A model generated the notes under the pieces. The model worked only from the letters and a program-made list of their open reading frames with translations, was not told the origin of the DNA and ran no database searches. From assembly GCA_945906015.1 (NCBI GenBank), contig CAMDQV010000101.1:1-7373 (forward strand): a DNA stretch of 7,373 bases, read 5' to 3'. Both the position numbers and the translations under genes were made by a program. Positions 1-6,805 of the stretch are shown here, piece by piece. Within the stretch, counting starts at the first letter, position 1, and each line of letters opens with the position of its first letter. This stretch comes from Pedobacter schmidteae. Its GTDB lineage: Bacteria > Bacteroidota > Bacteroidia > Sphingobacteriales > Sphingobacteriaceae.

Positions 1-432
1 AAGCTTTACTATACCTGCAATTATGGGTGCGAAGGTGCGTACAATAGGAATGAACCTCCCCATTATCAAAGCAAAAGCTCCCTGTTTCCGATAATAAGCC
101 TCAGCTGCTTTTAGGTATTTCTTTTTAAAGAAAAAAGTATCTTCTTTCTGATATAAAACAGGTCCGGTTTTATTGCCGAACCAATAACCAACAAAATTTC
201 CGCAAACAGCTGCAGCAATTAAACCTATGATTAAAATGAATATAGATACATCCAGTTTTCCTGTAGCTACAAACATGCCTGCAAGAAATAATAGATAATC
301 TCCTGGAAGAAAAAATCCAAAAAATAAGCCAGTCTCGGCAAAAATGACGAAAAGAAGAAGATAAAATCCTCCTTCTCTCAGTAGTTTTACCGGATCAATA
401 AGATGCTGAAGATAATCCCAAATCTCGTGCAT
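1..432 (-). CDS. DedA family membrane protein (SNARE-associated / VTT domain), 3' end cut by window edge
   Basis: I translated this frame by hand: it opens at ATG (432-430) and stays open to base 1, giving 144 residues of a family usually a little over 200 long, so the C-terminal third is missing. DedA proteins are inner-membrane proteins. Some members transport undecaprenyl phosphate or support proton-motive-force homeostasis. Visible hallmarks are FAETGLFFGFFLPGD at residues 31-45, with E33 and D45, and GRFIPIVRTFAPIIAG at 125-140, with R126 and R132. The spacings E-12-D and R-6-R match the essential residues of E. coli YqjA (E39, D51, R130, R136). Hydrophobic segments lie around 22-55 and 62-85, followed by a Lys-rich loop (100-108). 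The gene follows nuoN by 44 bp in the same direction and may be cotranscribed. The start is preceded by no Shine-Dalgarno but by a foldable inverted repeat. Family assignment is firm; the substrate is unknown. Confidence 0.93.
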   Translation of the reverse strand, partial: MHEIWDYLQHLIDPVKLLREGGFYLLLFVIFAETGLFFGFFLPGDYLLFLAGMFVATGKLDVSIFILIIGLIAAAVCGNFVGYWFGNKTGPVLYQKEDTFFFKKKYLKAAEAYYRKQGAFALIMGRFIPIVRTFAPIIAGIVKL

Positions 433-433
433 A

Positions 434-468
434 ATTCTATAGGCGTAAAGCTACACTATTTATAGAAT
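434..468 (-). repeat. Inverted repeat / long hairpin between nuoN and the dedA-like gene
   Basis: ATTCTATA (434-441) and TATAGAAT (461-468) are perfect 8-bp inverted copies. Inside them, 443-447 and 452-456 form a second stem (five pairs, one of them G-U in the minus-strand RNA) closed by a four-base loop at 448-451. The structure fills almost the whole 44-bp gap and ends one base before the dedA ATG. It is AT-rich and has no following U-run, so it is not a standard terminator. It could affect dedA translation or mRNA processing; that role is inference. Confidence 0.5.
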
Positions 469-476
469 ATTTTAGA

Positions 477-1856
477 TTAGAAAAAGTTGGATATAAACCC
501 TGGATATACACCAATTATAATAGTAATAAGTGCAGAAAATCCGAGTACAAAATTAAAATAAGGCGAAGACTGTACCTCATTTCGTTCTGCAGATTTAAAA
601 TACATGGCTACAATAACCTTTAAATAATAGAAAATGCCTATCACTGCATTCACTGCTGCAAGAATTACCATGATGATATGATACTCTGAAAGAGCAGTTG
701 AAAACATCATAAACTTACCGATAAATCCAGCCGTTAATGGTATTCCTGCCAAAGAAAGCATTGTAACTGTTAGGGTAAAGGCTATAAATGGATTCTTACG
801 TGCCAGTCCATTGAAGCTTTCAAAATTATCAGATCCCGTTTGGCGCTTCACAAGGATCAATACTGCGAATGCAATAATTGATGCAATAGAATAGGCAGTT
901 GCATAAACAAACACTGAGTTTCCAGAAAGCGGGCCCAAAGCAACGATAGCAAAAAGCATATAACCGGCATGTGAAATGCTTGAAAAAGCAAGCATTCTTT
1001 TAAAGCTATGCTGATACAGGGCCGTAACATTACCTATAAACAAAGTCAATACCGAGATAACCAGCAGCGAAGGCATCCAGAAATCATGTAATGGTGCAAA
1101 ACAAACCATGAACAATCGAAGAAATGCAGCAAAGCTAGCGGTTTTAACTACTGTGCTCATGAAGGCAGTAATCAGAGTTGGAGATCCCTCGTAAACATCA
1201 GGTGTCCAGAAATGAAAAGGAGCAGCTCCTATTTTAAAGCTTAGTCCAATGATCATCAACGTAACTCCACTATAAAAAAGAGGTGAAATACCCCTTGGGT
1301 TTGAGATGACATATTCTTTTATGGTACTCAAGTCAAAACTTGCGCTTGCTCCATACAAAAATGTTATACCAAGTAATAGAAATCCTGTTGAAAACGCTCC
1401 CATCAAAAAATACTTTAATGCAGCTTCATTCGATTTAAAATCATGTTTTCTAATACCCGCAAGAATATATAAACTCACTGACATGATCTCTATGCCAATA
1501 AACAACATGGAAAGATTATGAAATGAAACCATAATCAGAATTCCAATCAATGCGAATAGTATAATGGTATAGTATTCTGCCACATGTTCACTGATATGCT
1601 CAAAATAATCTTTTGAAATAAGTAGAATAAGCATGGTTGAAACTATACAGATCGAAGTAAATGCTACTGCAAAATTATCAAACAGCATCATCCCGCTATA
1701 AATTGGCGCCGCACCCGAATTCCATTCTAGAATACTCAAAACCAAGGCAGCTCCCAAACCTAATAAGGTTACTGGTAGCAAAGCATTTTTTGCCTTATAC
1801 AAGCCTAGGTAAAGTACCAAAATGGCTAAAACAGACAGGGTAATTAATGCGTTCAT
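477..1856 (-). CDS. nuoN: NADH-quinone oxidoreductase subunit N (complex I antiporter-like subunit)
   Basis: NuoN is one of the three Mrp-antiporter-like subunits of the complex I membrane arm, located next to NuoK, and it translocates protons. The 459-residue product is almost entirely hydrophobic, consistent with about 14 membrane helices. Family residues are in place: the helix-5 glutamate E123 in LFIGIEIMS, K208 in SFKIGAAPFHFWTPD (205-219), K238 in STVVKTASF and K381 in GFIGKF. These correspond by context to E133, K217, K247 and K395 of E. coli NuoN. The length is somewhat below the 485 residues of E. coli, without a gap in the conserved core. The ATG lies four bases after the nuoM stop, which points to translational coupling; no Shine-Dalgarno is visible. 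It is the last nuo gene of the operon. Identity as NuoN rather than NuoM or NuoL rests on the GAAPFHFW and GFIGKF motifs and on position. Confidence 0.98.
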   Translation of the reverse strand: MNALITLSVLAILVLYLGLYKAKNALLPVTLLGLGAALVLSILEWNSGAAPIYSGMMLFDNFAVAFTSICIVSTMLILLISKDYFEHISEHVAEYYTIILFALIGILIMVSFHNLSMLFIGIEIMSVSLYILAGIRKHDFKSNEAALKYFLMGAFSTGFLLLGITFLYGASASFDLSTIKEYVISNPRGISPLFYSGVTLMIIGLSFKIGAAPFHFWTPDVYEGSPTLITAFMSTVVKTASFAAFLRLFMVCFAPLHDFWMPSLLVISVLTLFIGNVTALYQHSFKRMLAFSSISHAGYMLFAIVALGPLSGNSVFVYATAYSIASIIAFAVLILVKRQTGSDNFESFNGLARKNPFIAFTLTVTMLSLAGIPLTAGFIGKFMMFSTALSEYHIIMVILAAVNAVIGIFYYLKVIVAMYFKSAERNEVQSSPYFNFVLGFSALITIIIGVYPGFISNFF

Positions 1857-1860
1857 GCTT

Positions 1861-3324
1861 TTATTTAACTAAAATCTTTTGATTAACCTGTTCAAGCAGG
1901 TTGATAACTGCAGCCTCCGAAATATTCAGAATGGGCTGTGGATATACTCCTATAAAAATAATAAGAACTGAAATAATCAGTAATACCGATTTCTCTGTCC
2001 CATCTAAATCTGTAAATACTGAAGTGTTGGTATTAACCTGACCAAACATTACTTTTTGATACATTCTGAGCATGTATACAGCTCCAAGGATAATGGTCAA
2101 ACCAGCAATTGCAGCAAACCATATATTGTAATTATAAATTCCCATTAGCAAGAGGAACTCTCCAACAAAACCATTGGTCAAGGGTAATGCAACTGTGCCT
2201 AATAAAACAAGCAAAAAGGCAATAGCCAACATAGGAGCAGGCTTTGCTATGCCACCCATCAGGCTTAAGTCACGGGTATTCATTCTACGAATAATTATAT
2301 CTGCAATAAAGAATATACCAACCACATTGATACCATGATTCAGCATCTGTATCATGGCTCCCTGTAAACCCTGAACATTCCAGGCAAAAATACCGGCAGA
2401 GATCAATCCTACGTGAGCAATTGAAGAATATGCAATCAATCGCTTAATATCATTTTGTGTAAATGCAATAATTGAAGCATAAATAACACCTATTACAGAT
2501 AGGATTAGTGCTGTTTCACCCCAAGCCTGAAAACCAAGTGGGGCAATAGGAATCAACCATCTTATCACACCATAAATACCCATTTTAAGCATTATACCAG
2601 CAAGAAGCATGGTGCCTGCTGTAGGAGCTTCTGTATAGGTATCAGGCTGCCAAGTATGAAATGGAAATACCGGCATTTTTATTGCAAAGGCTAAAAAGAA
2701 AGCCCAAAATATCCATCCCTGGGTAACTGAATCGAGCTCAAGTTTATAAAACTCTGAAATATCATAACTATTACCAGGAGTTTGCAAATGAAGATAAATG
2801 ATAGCGATCAGCATCAATAAACTTCCGGCAATTGTATAAATAAAGAATTTAAGATTAGCCTTGATCCGATTTTCTCCGCCCCATAATGCACAGATAAAGT
2901 ATACTGGAATCAGGGCTACTTCCCAGCCCACATAGAATAAAAAAGCATCAAGAGCTGTAAATACAATGAGCAAACCACTTTGCATAAAGAATATCAAAGC
3001 ATAAAATGCCTGTTGATCCTTAACATCCTGTTTGAAGCTGGATAAAACTATAATTGGGATTAGAAGATTTGTCAATACTAACAAAACCATGCTTATTCCA
3101 TCAACGCCTGCTTTGAAATGAATTCCGAATTGAGGGATCCATGCCAGATCTACAAGGAACTGAGTGGTAGCATCGGGTGTAAAATTTAGATACAGATAAA
3201 CAGTGATGAGTAGTGATACTAAAGAGAATGCACCAGCTATACCTCTTACGAAAGTTTTACCTGACGCAAGAATAATGAGTGCAGCAATTAGCGGAATAAA
3301 TATTTGTACTAGTAAAATTTCCAT
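1861..3324 (-). CDS. nuoM: NADH-quinone oxidoreductase subunit M (complex I antiporter-like subunit)
   Basis: NuoM is the middle antiporter-like proton channel of the membrane arm, between NuoN and NuoL. The product has 487 residues, against 485 in E. coli, and is hydrophobic throughout (about 14 helices expected). Visible motifs include YVGWEVALIP with E135, AFAIKMPVFPFHTWQPD (213-228) with K216, LLAGIMLKMGIYG with K247, QNDIKRLIAYSSIAHVG (290-306), LNHGIN with H330, and GFVGEF with E389. By context these match E144, K234, K265, H348 and E407 of the E. coli protein; the C-terminal channel carries Glu where NuoN has Lys, which confirms the subunit. The start is 23 bp after the nuoL stop, with only a weak GAG upstream. 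Nothing is broken or truncated. Confidence 0.98.
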   Translation of the reverse strand: MEILLVQIFIPLIAALIILASGKTFVRGIAGAFSLVSLLITVYLYLNFTPDATTQFLVDLAWIPQFGIHFKAGVDGISMVLLVLTNLLIPIIVLSSFKQDVKDQQAFYALIFFMQSGLLIVFTALDAFLFYVGWEVALIPVYFICALWGGENRIKANLKFFIYTIAGSLLMLIAIIYLHLQTPGNSYDISEFYKLELDSVTQGWIFWAFFLAFAIKMPVFPFHTWQPDTYTEAPTAGTMLLAGIMLKMGIYGVIRWLIPIAPLGFQAWGETALILSVIGVIYASIIAFTQNDIKRLIAYSSIAHVGLISAGIFAWNVQGLQGAMIQMLNHGINVVGIFFIADIIIRRMNTRDLSLMGGIAKPAPMLAIAFLLVLLGTVALPLTNGFVGEFLLLMGIYNYNIWFAAIAGLTIILGAVYMLRMYQKVMFGQVNTNTSVFTDLDGTEKSVLLIISVLIIFIGVYPQPILNISEAAVINLLEQVNQKILVK

Positions 3325-3347
3325 TTATCTCGTTCTACTCTTAACTA

Positions 3348-5255
3348 TTAAATTTTGTACATACTATAAAACAGTAATGCAAGTATCCCGGCTACCATCA
3401 TAAAGATGTAAAAGCCAACCATACCTGTTTGAAGCAACCTAAAACTTTTACTGGCTTCAACTGCCCCTTTTCCAAATCCGTTCACAATTCCATCAATTCC
3501 AGCTTTATCTACTGTTTTATAGAAAAACCCTGATAAGGTATCCAATGGACGGGTGATGAAAGAATGATATACTTGGTCGATGTAAAACTTATTGTAAGAT
3601 AAACGTGCAAGCAAACCACGGTCTGTACGATCGTTGGCAGGAATATGCCCTTGCTTTACATATCGAACATAAGCATATAACATAGATAACAATGCAGCAG
3701 TAACTGAAAGTGCCATCAAAACATATTCAGTTGTATGATCAAGTGTCAAAGCATTTGTTTTGGATTTAGAAACTTCAAAAACTGGTGCAAGGAAATTTTC
3801 TAACCAATGACCGCCTCCCAATACTGCAGGAATTCCAATCAAGCCACCCAAGGCTGATAAAACTGCAAGAACAATCAGAGGAATAGTCATTGAAGCTGGT
3901 GATTCATGCAAATGATGCTCCTGATCGGTAGTTCCACGGAAACTGCCATTAAAAGTCAGGTACATCATACGGAACATATAGAATGATGTAAACATAGCTC
4001 CAATAACTGCGATCATCCAAAATACTTTATTGTGCTCATATACATGGGCTAAAATCTCATCTTTAGAGAAAAAACCAGAAAAAGGAGGAATTCCGGCTAT
4101 AGCAATAGTACCTACCATCATGGTGAGGAAGGTAAGTGGTAATTTTTTTCTTAAACCACCCATATTTCTCATATCCTGTTCATTGCTCATTGCATGAATT
4201 ACAGAACCTGCTCCCAAGAACAATAATGCTTTAAAAAATGCATGAGTGATTACATGGAAAAATGCTCCGGTATAAGCTCCAACGCCTAAACCTAAAAACA
4301 TATAACCTAATTGTGAAACAGTTGAATAAGCCAATACTTTTTTAATGTCGGTTTGTGAAACTGCAATTGCTGCAGCCATCAATAGAGTAGCTAGACCGAT
4401 AATGGAAACTACGGCTAAAGTTTCAGGTGCCAGGGTGAACAGAATATTAGATCTTGCAATCATATAAATACCTGCAGTTACCATGGTAGCTGCGTGAATC
4501 AGTGCAGAAACCGGAGTTGGGCCAGCCATTGCATCAGGCAACCAGGTAAATAAAGGAATTTGAGCTGACTTACCTATTGCACCAACAAATAGCAGAGCAG
4601 TAATTAGAATTAAGGTTGAATCACCTGAAACCATGTTGGCAGCTTGCGGGAATACATTGGCAAACTCCACACTATTGAAAGTTGTGAATATCAGGAATAC
4701 CGCAATTAGGAAACCAAGGTCTCCAATTCGGTTCATTATAAATGCTTTCTTGGCTGCACTTGCATAGGCAGTATTACTAAACCAAAATCCGATAAGCAGA
4801 TAAGAGCATAAGCCCACACCTTCCCATCCTATGAACATCACTACATAATTGGATCCAAGCACTAACAGAAGCATGAAGAAAATAAACAGGTTTAGGTATG
4901 AAAAGAATTTACCGAAACCTGCATCATGGTTCATGTAACCGGTAGAATATACGTGGATAAGAAATCCAATTCCAGTTACAATAAGCAACATTAAAGCGCT
5001 TAGAGGATCAATTAGAAAAGAAAATGGAATTTTAACAGTCCCGGCACTGATCCAATCGAAAATTGGAATAATAAATGATTTTGTTTCTGAAGAGTTGAGT
5101 TCAAGGAATATTCCTACACTGACTGCAAAAGAAGCCATAACAGAAAGACATCCAACAAAACCTACAACAGTTTTAGAAAGCATATTGCGACCTAATCCGT
5201 TAATGAGGAAACCTAACAGTGGGAATAGAGGAATTAACCAAACTAAATTTATCAT
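3348..5255 (-). CDS. nuoL: NADH-quinone oxidoreductase subunit L (distal antiporter-like subunit)
   Basis: NuoL is the outermost proton-pumping subunit of complex I and carries the long lateral helix that runs along the membrane arm. The product has 635 residues, slightly longer than the 613 of E. coli. Motifs seen are FIGWEGVGLCSYLLIGFW (141-158) with E145, NRIGDLG with D179, GAIGKSAQIPLFTWLPDAM (225-243) with K229, the stretch ALIHAATMVTAGIYM (251-265), ITHAFFKALLFLGAGS (336-351) with H338 and K342, and GFFSKDEIL with K398. These are the known channel and coupling residues. A polar, low-hydrophobicity stretch from about 535 to 605, with YNKFYIDQVY at 554-563, fits the lateral helix, and the final helix is at 611-631. 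A 46-bp gap separates it from nuoK. The ATG has no Shine-Dalgarno, as is common in Bacteroidota. Confidence 0.98.
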   Translation of the reverse strand: MINLVWLIPLFPLLGFLINGLGRNMLSKTVVGFVGCLSVMASFAVSVGIFLELNSSETKSFIIPIFDWISAGTVKIPFSFLIDPLSALMLLIVTGIGFLIHVYSTGYMNHDAGFGKFFSYLNLFIFFMLLLVLGSNYVVMFIGWEGVGLCSYLLIGFWFSNTAYASAAKKAFIMNRIGDLGFLIAVFLIFTTFNSVEFANVFPQAANMVSGDSTLILITALLFVGAIGKSAQIPLFTWLPDAMAGPTPVSALIHAATMVTAGIYMIARSNILFTLAPETLAVVSIIGLATLLMAAAIAVSQTDIKKVLAYSTVSQLGYMFLGLGVGAYTGAFFHVITHAFFKALLFLGAGSVIHAMSNEQDMRNMGGLRKKLPLTFLTMMVGTIAIAGIPPFSGFFSKDEILAHVYEHNKVFWMIAVIGAMFTSFYMFRMMYLTFNGSFRGTTDQEHHLHESPASMTIPLIVLAVLSALGGLIGIPAVLGGGHWLENFLAPVFEVSKSKTNALTLDHTTEYVLMALSVTAALLSMLYAYVRYVKQGHIPANDRTDRGLLARLSYNKFYIDQVYHSFITRPLDTLSGFFYKTVDKAGIDGIVNGFGKGAVEASKSFRLLQTGMVGFYIFMMVAGILALLFYSMYKI

Positions 5256-5301
5256 TATTGTATGCTTTATGTTTTAAGCAAAAGCAAAGGATCTTACCTT
5301 A

Positions 5302-5631
5302 TTACCACTTTAATTTATTCAAAATATTTACATCGGTTGAATTTGTATTTCGGAAGATCATAACGATGATCGCCAAACCTACAGCAACTTCGGCTGCGGC
5401 CAAAGCCATAATAAAAAATACAAAAACCTGACCGGAAGGATCATTATGTTGAACAGAAAATGCCGTAAGCAATAAATTTACTGCATTAAGCATTAACTCT
5501 ACAGACATGAAAATTACTATAGCATTTCTCCTGATCAATACTCCAATCACACCAATCGAAAATATGATGGTACATAGCAGGATATAATGATTTAAAGGTA
5601 CGCCCTGGATAGCCTGAGTTATATTTTCCAT
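5302..5631 (-). CDS. nuoK: NADH-quinone oxidoreductase subunit K
   Basis: NuoK is a small three-helix subunit of the complex I membrane arm that shares a proton path with NuoJ and NuoN. The product has 109 residues, about ten more than E. coli NuoK, the extra length lying at the N-terminus (residues 1-12) and in the polar C-terminal tail. Core motifs are LNHYILL (13-19), SVELMLNAVNLLL (43-55) with the membrane glutamate E45, and FFIMALAAAEVAVGLAI (72-88) with E81. These two glutamates correspond to the essential E36 and E72 of E. coli. The ATG starts two bases after the nuoJ stop (TAA-TA-ATG), so translational coupling is likely and the start is secure. Confidence 0.98.
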   Translation of the reverse strand: MENITQAIQGVPLNHYILLCTIIFSIGVIGVLIRRNAIVIFMSVELMLNAVNLLLTAFSVQHNDPSGQVFVFFIMALAAAEVAVGLAIIVMIFRNTNSTDVNILNKLKW

Positions 5632-5633
5632 TA

Positions 5634-6137
5634 TTATGCCCGTTTAATTTCTTTTTTAGCCAATAAAACCGCTCCAACCATAGCTGAAAGCAATAGAATA
5701 GATGAAACCTCAAAAGGCAGTAGAAATTTGCTGAATAATACCTTGCCAAGGTTTTTGACTAAGCCAAGTTCCTGAGTTTGAAGTACCAAAGGTTCGGAGG
5801 CAGTCAAAACTCTGGCAGAACCAACCAGTGTTATTATTAGACACATTCCTGCAATAACTCCGATCATTTTAATCAGATTAGATTTTGATCCCATTGATCC
5901 CTCATTAAGATTTAGAAGCATGAGTACAAATAAGAATAAGACCATAATTGCCCCCATGTATACTATGAAATTCACTATTGCCAGAAATTGTGCATTCAAT
6001 AAAATATAATGAACAGTGAACGTAAAAAATGTAACAATGAGATACAGAACGCTATGCACCGGGTTCTTTGCAAAGATCACCAGGAGTGCGAAGAATATGG
6101 ACAGGAAAGCAACAAAATAAAATAGAGATATGCTCAT
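5634..6137 (-). CDS. nuoJ: NADH-quinone oxidoreductase subunit J
   Basis: NuoJ is a five-helix subunit at the junction of the quinone-binding heel and the proton channels; its third helix contains the pi-bulge that moves during turnover. The product has 167 residues, shorter than the 184 of E. coli but within the family range. Visible signatures are NPVHSVLYLIV (25-35), the helix AQFLAIVNFIVYMGAIMVLF (49-68) with Y60, and the C-terminal FEVSSILLLSAMVGAVLLAKK (split at 142-151 and 152-162). The loop between them (about 75-90 and 110-135) is polar and variable. It begins a tight pair with nuoK and lies behind the largest gap in the nuo cluster (103 bp). The region before the ATG is AT-rich with no Shine-Dalgarno. 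Confidence 0.97.
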   Translation of the reverse strand: MSISLFYFVAFLSIFFALLVIFAKNPVHSVLYLIVTFFTFTVHYILLNAQFLAIVNFIVYMGAIMVLFLFVLMLLNLNEGSMGSKSNLIKMIGVIAGMCLIITLVGSARVLTASEPLVLQTQELGLVKNLGKVLFSKFLLPFEVSSILLLSAMVGAVLLAKKEIKRA

Positions 6138-6159
6138 TAATAAGGTAATTTAATCTTTA

Positions 6160-6174
6160 GCCCAAATCTGGGGC
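6160..6174 (-). repeat. Small GC-rich hairpin upstream of nuoJ
   Basis: GCCC at 6160-6163 and GGGC at 6171-6174 are inverted copies; the best fold pairs CCCA (6161-6164) with TGGG (6169-6172) around a four-base loop and adds 6160 with 6174 over a bulged G. It is the only GC-rich block in the gap and lies 23 bases before the nuoJ start. No U-run follows on the minus strand, so a terminator is unlikely. Confidence 0.35.
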
Positions 6175-6181
6175 AAAGGTA
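6174..6181 (-). promoter_or_regulatory. Possible Bacteroidota -7 promoter box (TACCTTTG) ahead of nuoJ
   Basis: The minus strand reads TACCTTTG here, which fits the TAnnTTTG -7 consensus of the Bacteroidota primary sigma factor. It lies 37 bases upstream of the nuoJ ATG, in the widest gap of the cluster. I find no TTG or TTTG element at the expected upstream distance, so this may be chance. If real, it would give a separate transcript for nuoJKLMN. Confidence 0.25.
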
Positions 6182-6185
6182 TAAT

Positions 6186-6195
6186 TTCTGCAGAA
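6186..6195. repeat. 10-bp palindrome TTCTGCAGAA in the nuoI-nuoJ gap
   Basis: TTCTGCAGAA is a perfect palindrome lying just upstream of the possible -7 box at 6174-6181. It could be a dimeric regulator site overlapping the promoter spacer, but no known operator is recognised. Confidence 0.3.
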
Positions 6196-6222
6196 TTGTT
6201 TACATGATCTAGCTTGCCCAAT

Positions 6223-6234
6223 TATAAATTTATA
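6223..6234. repeat. 12-bp palindrome TATAAATTTATA just after nuoI
   Basis: TATAAATTTATA is a perfect palindrome that begins 7 bases downstream of the nuoI stop codon in the direction of transcription. Being pure A/T it is easy to obtain by chance in AT-rich DNA. No function is assigned. Confidence 0.25.
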
Positions 6235-6240
6235 CAGTCT

Positions 6241-6738
6241 TTAAGCTTTAAGAGGCTCTTCAACTAATTTTTCTTTACCGTAAATAAAATCCTTTCTTAA
6301 GTAATCTGCAGGAACAATAGGCCCATCCAGATAAATAGCTTCTTTGGGACAAGCCTCTTCGCATAGTCCACAAAAAATACAGCGAAGCATATTGATTTCA
6401 TATACAGCCGCATACTTCTCTTCACGGTACAATTCCTCTTCACCTTTCTGGCGCTCAGCAGCGATCATTGTAATAGCTTCTGCAGGGCATGAAAGAGCAC
6501 ATAGTCCGCAAGCAGTACAACGTTCGCGTCCTTGTTCATCCCGTTTAAGAGAATGCATTCCTCGCCAGTTCTCAGAAAATTCACGTTCAACTTCCGGATA
6601 GAAGATAGTTTCCTTCTTTTTGAACATATGTTTGAACGTAACTCCCATCCCCTGAAAAATTGCCGGGAGATATAAACGCTCCCAGAAATCCATTGGTTTC
6701 TGTTCTAATACTTTTTTCCTGTTACTTAATGGTTCCAT
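6241..6738 (-). CDS. nuoI: NADH-quinone oxidoreductase subunit I (2x 4Fe-4S ferredoxin-like)
   Basis: NuoI is the TYKY/ferredoxin-type subunit of the complex I peripheral arm. It holds clusters N6a and N6b, which carry electrons towards cluster N2 and quinone. The 165-residue product has two CxxCxxCxxxCP motifs: C74, C77, C80, C84 (CTACGLCALSCP) and C120, C123, C126, C130 (CIFCGLCEEACP), with all eight cysteines intact. The N-terminal 35 residues, with LPAIFQGMGVTFKHMF, fit the segment that docks on the membrane arm. The C-terminal tail after 135 is acidic and basic without further motifs. The ATG is the only reasonable start because an in-frame stop (TAG at 6756-6754) lies just upstream. It is preceded by AGGAGG, unlike its neighbours. 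The next gene, nuoJ, starts 103 bp downstream. Confidence 0.98.
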   Translation of the reverse strand: MEPLSNRKKVLEQKPMDFWERLYLPAIFQGMGVTFKHMFKKKETIFYPEVEREFSENWRGMHSLKRDEQGRERCTACGLCALSCPAEAITMIAAERQKGEEELYREEKYAAVYEINMLRCIFCGLCEEACPKEAIYLDGPIVPADYLRKDFIYGKEKLVEEPLKA

Positions 6739-6740
6739 AG

Positions 6741-6763
6741 ACCCTAAATCCTCCTAAAAGGGT
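6741..6763 (-). promoter_or_regulatory. nuoI ribosome binding site AGGAGG within a small hairpin loop
   Basis: On the minus strand AGGAGG (6755-6750) lies 11 bases before the nuoI ATG. It is a full Shine-Dalgarno consensus, and no other start in the window has one. ACCCT (6763-6759) and AGGGT (6745-6741) can pair to form a 5-bp stem that leaves the AGGAGG in the 13-base loop. The spacing is slightly long. The stem is short and may not be stable. Confidence 0.5.
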
Positions 6764-6780
6764 TTTTTAAAATTTATCCA

Positions 6781-6801
6781 TCTGATTATTAAACGATCAG
6801 A
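6781..6801 (-). repeat. Inverted repeat between nuoH and nuoI
   Basis: TCTGAT (6781-6786) and ATCAGA (6796-6801) are perfect 6-bp inverted copies around a 9-base spacer. On the minus-strand transcript the hairpin starts 4 bases after the nuoH stop. No U-run follows directly, so it is not a convincing terminator; an RNA stability or processing role is possible but not shown. Confidence 0.35.
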
Positions 6802-6805
6802 AGAA

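Noticed and set aside
1..6. AAGCTT at the very left edge as a sign of a HindIII cloning boundary
   Set aside because: The same hexamer occurs inside the window (for example near 814 and 1236), and here it encodes the natural Lys-Leu of the dedA-like frame, so it is probably coincidence.
1306..1521. Plus-strand open frame opposite nuoN
   Set aside because: It is antisense to a strongly conserved gene, has no recognisable motif and no plausible start region; the same applies to the plus-strand frame at 1661-1843.
3203..3403. Plus-strand open frame across the nuoL-nuoM junction
   Set aside because: It runs antisense to both genes and its translation shows no family features.
5263..5280. TGCTT/AAGCA inverted pair and repeated AAGCAAA in the nuoK-nuoL gap, with ATCCTTTG resembling a -7 box
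   Set aside because: The stem has only five pairs in AT-rich DNA, the box lacks the required TA, and no upstream element is present.
5095..5431. Two overlapping plus-strand open frames around the nuoK-nuoL junction
   Set aside because: They are antisense to nuoL and nuoK, overlap each other in different frames, and read as reverse-frame composition.
5486..5749. Minus-strand open frame of 87 codons across the nuoJ-nuoK junction
   Set aside because: It overlaps both conserved genes in another frame, and its translation is not recognisable.
6344..6601. Plus-strand open frame of 85 codons opposite nuoI
   Set aside because: It is antisense to the cysteine-motif region of nuoI; the Ser/Gln-rich translation is what the reverse complement of the cluster motifs would give.
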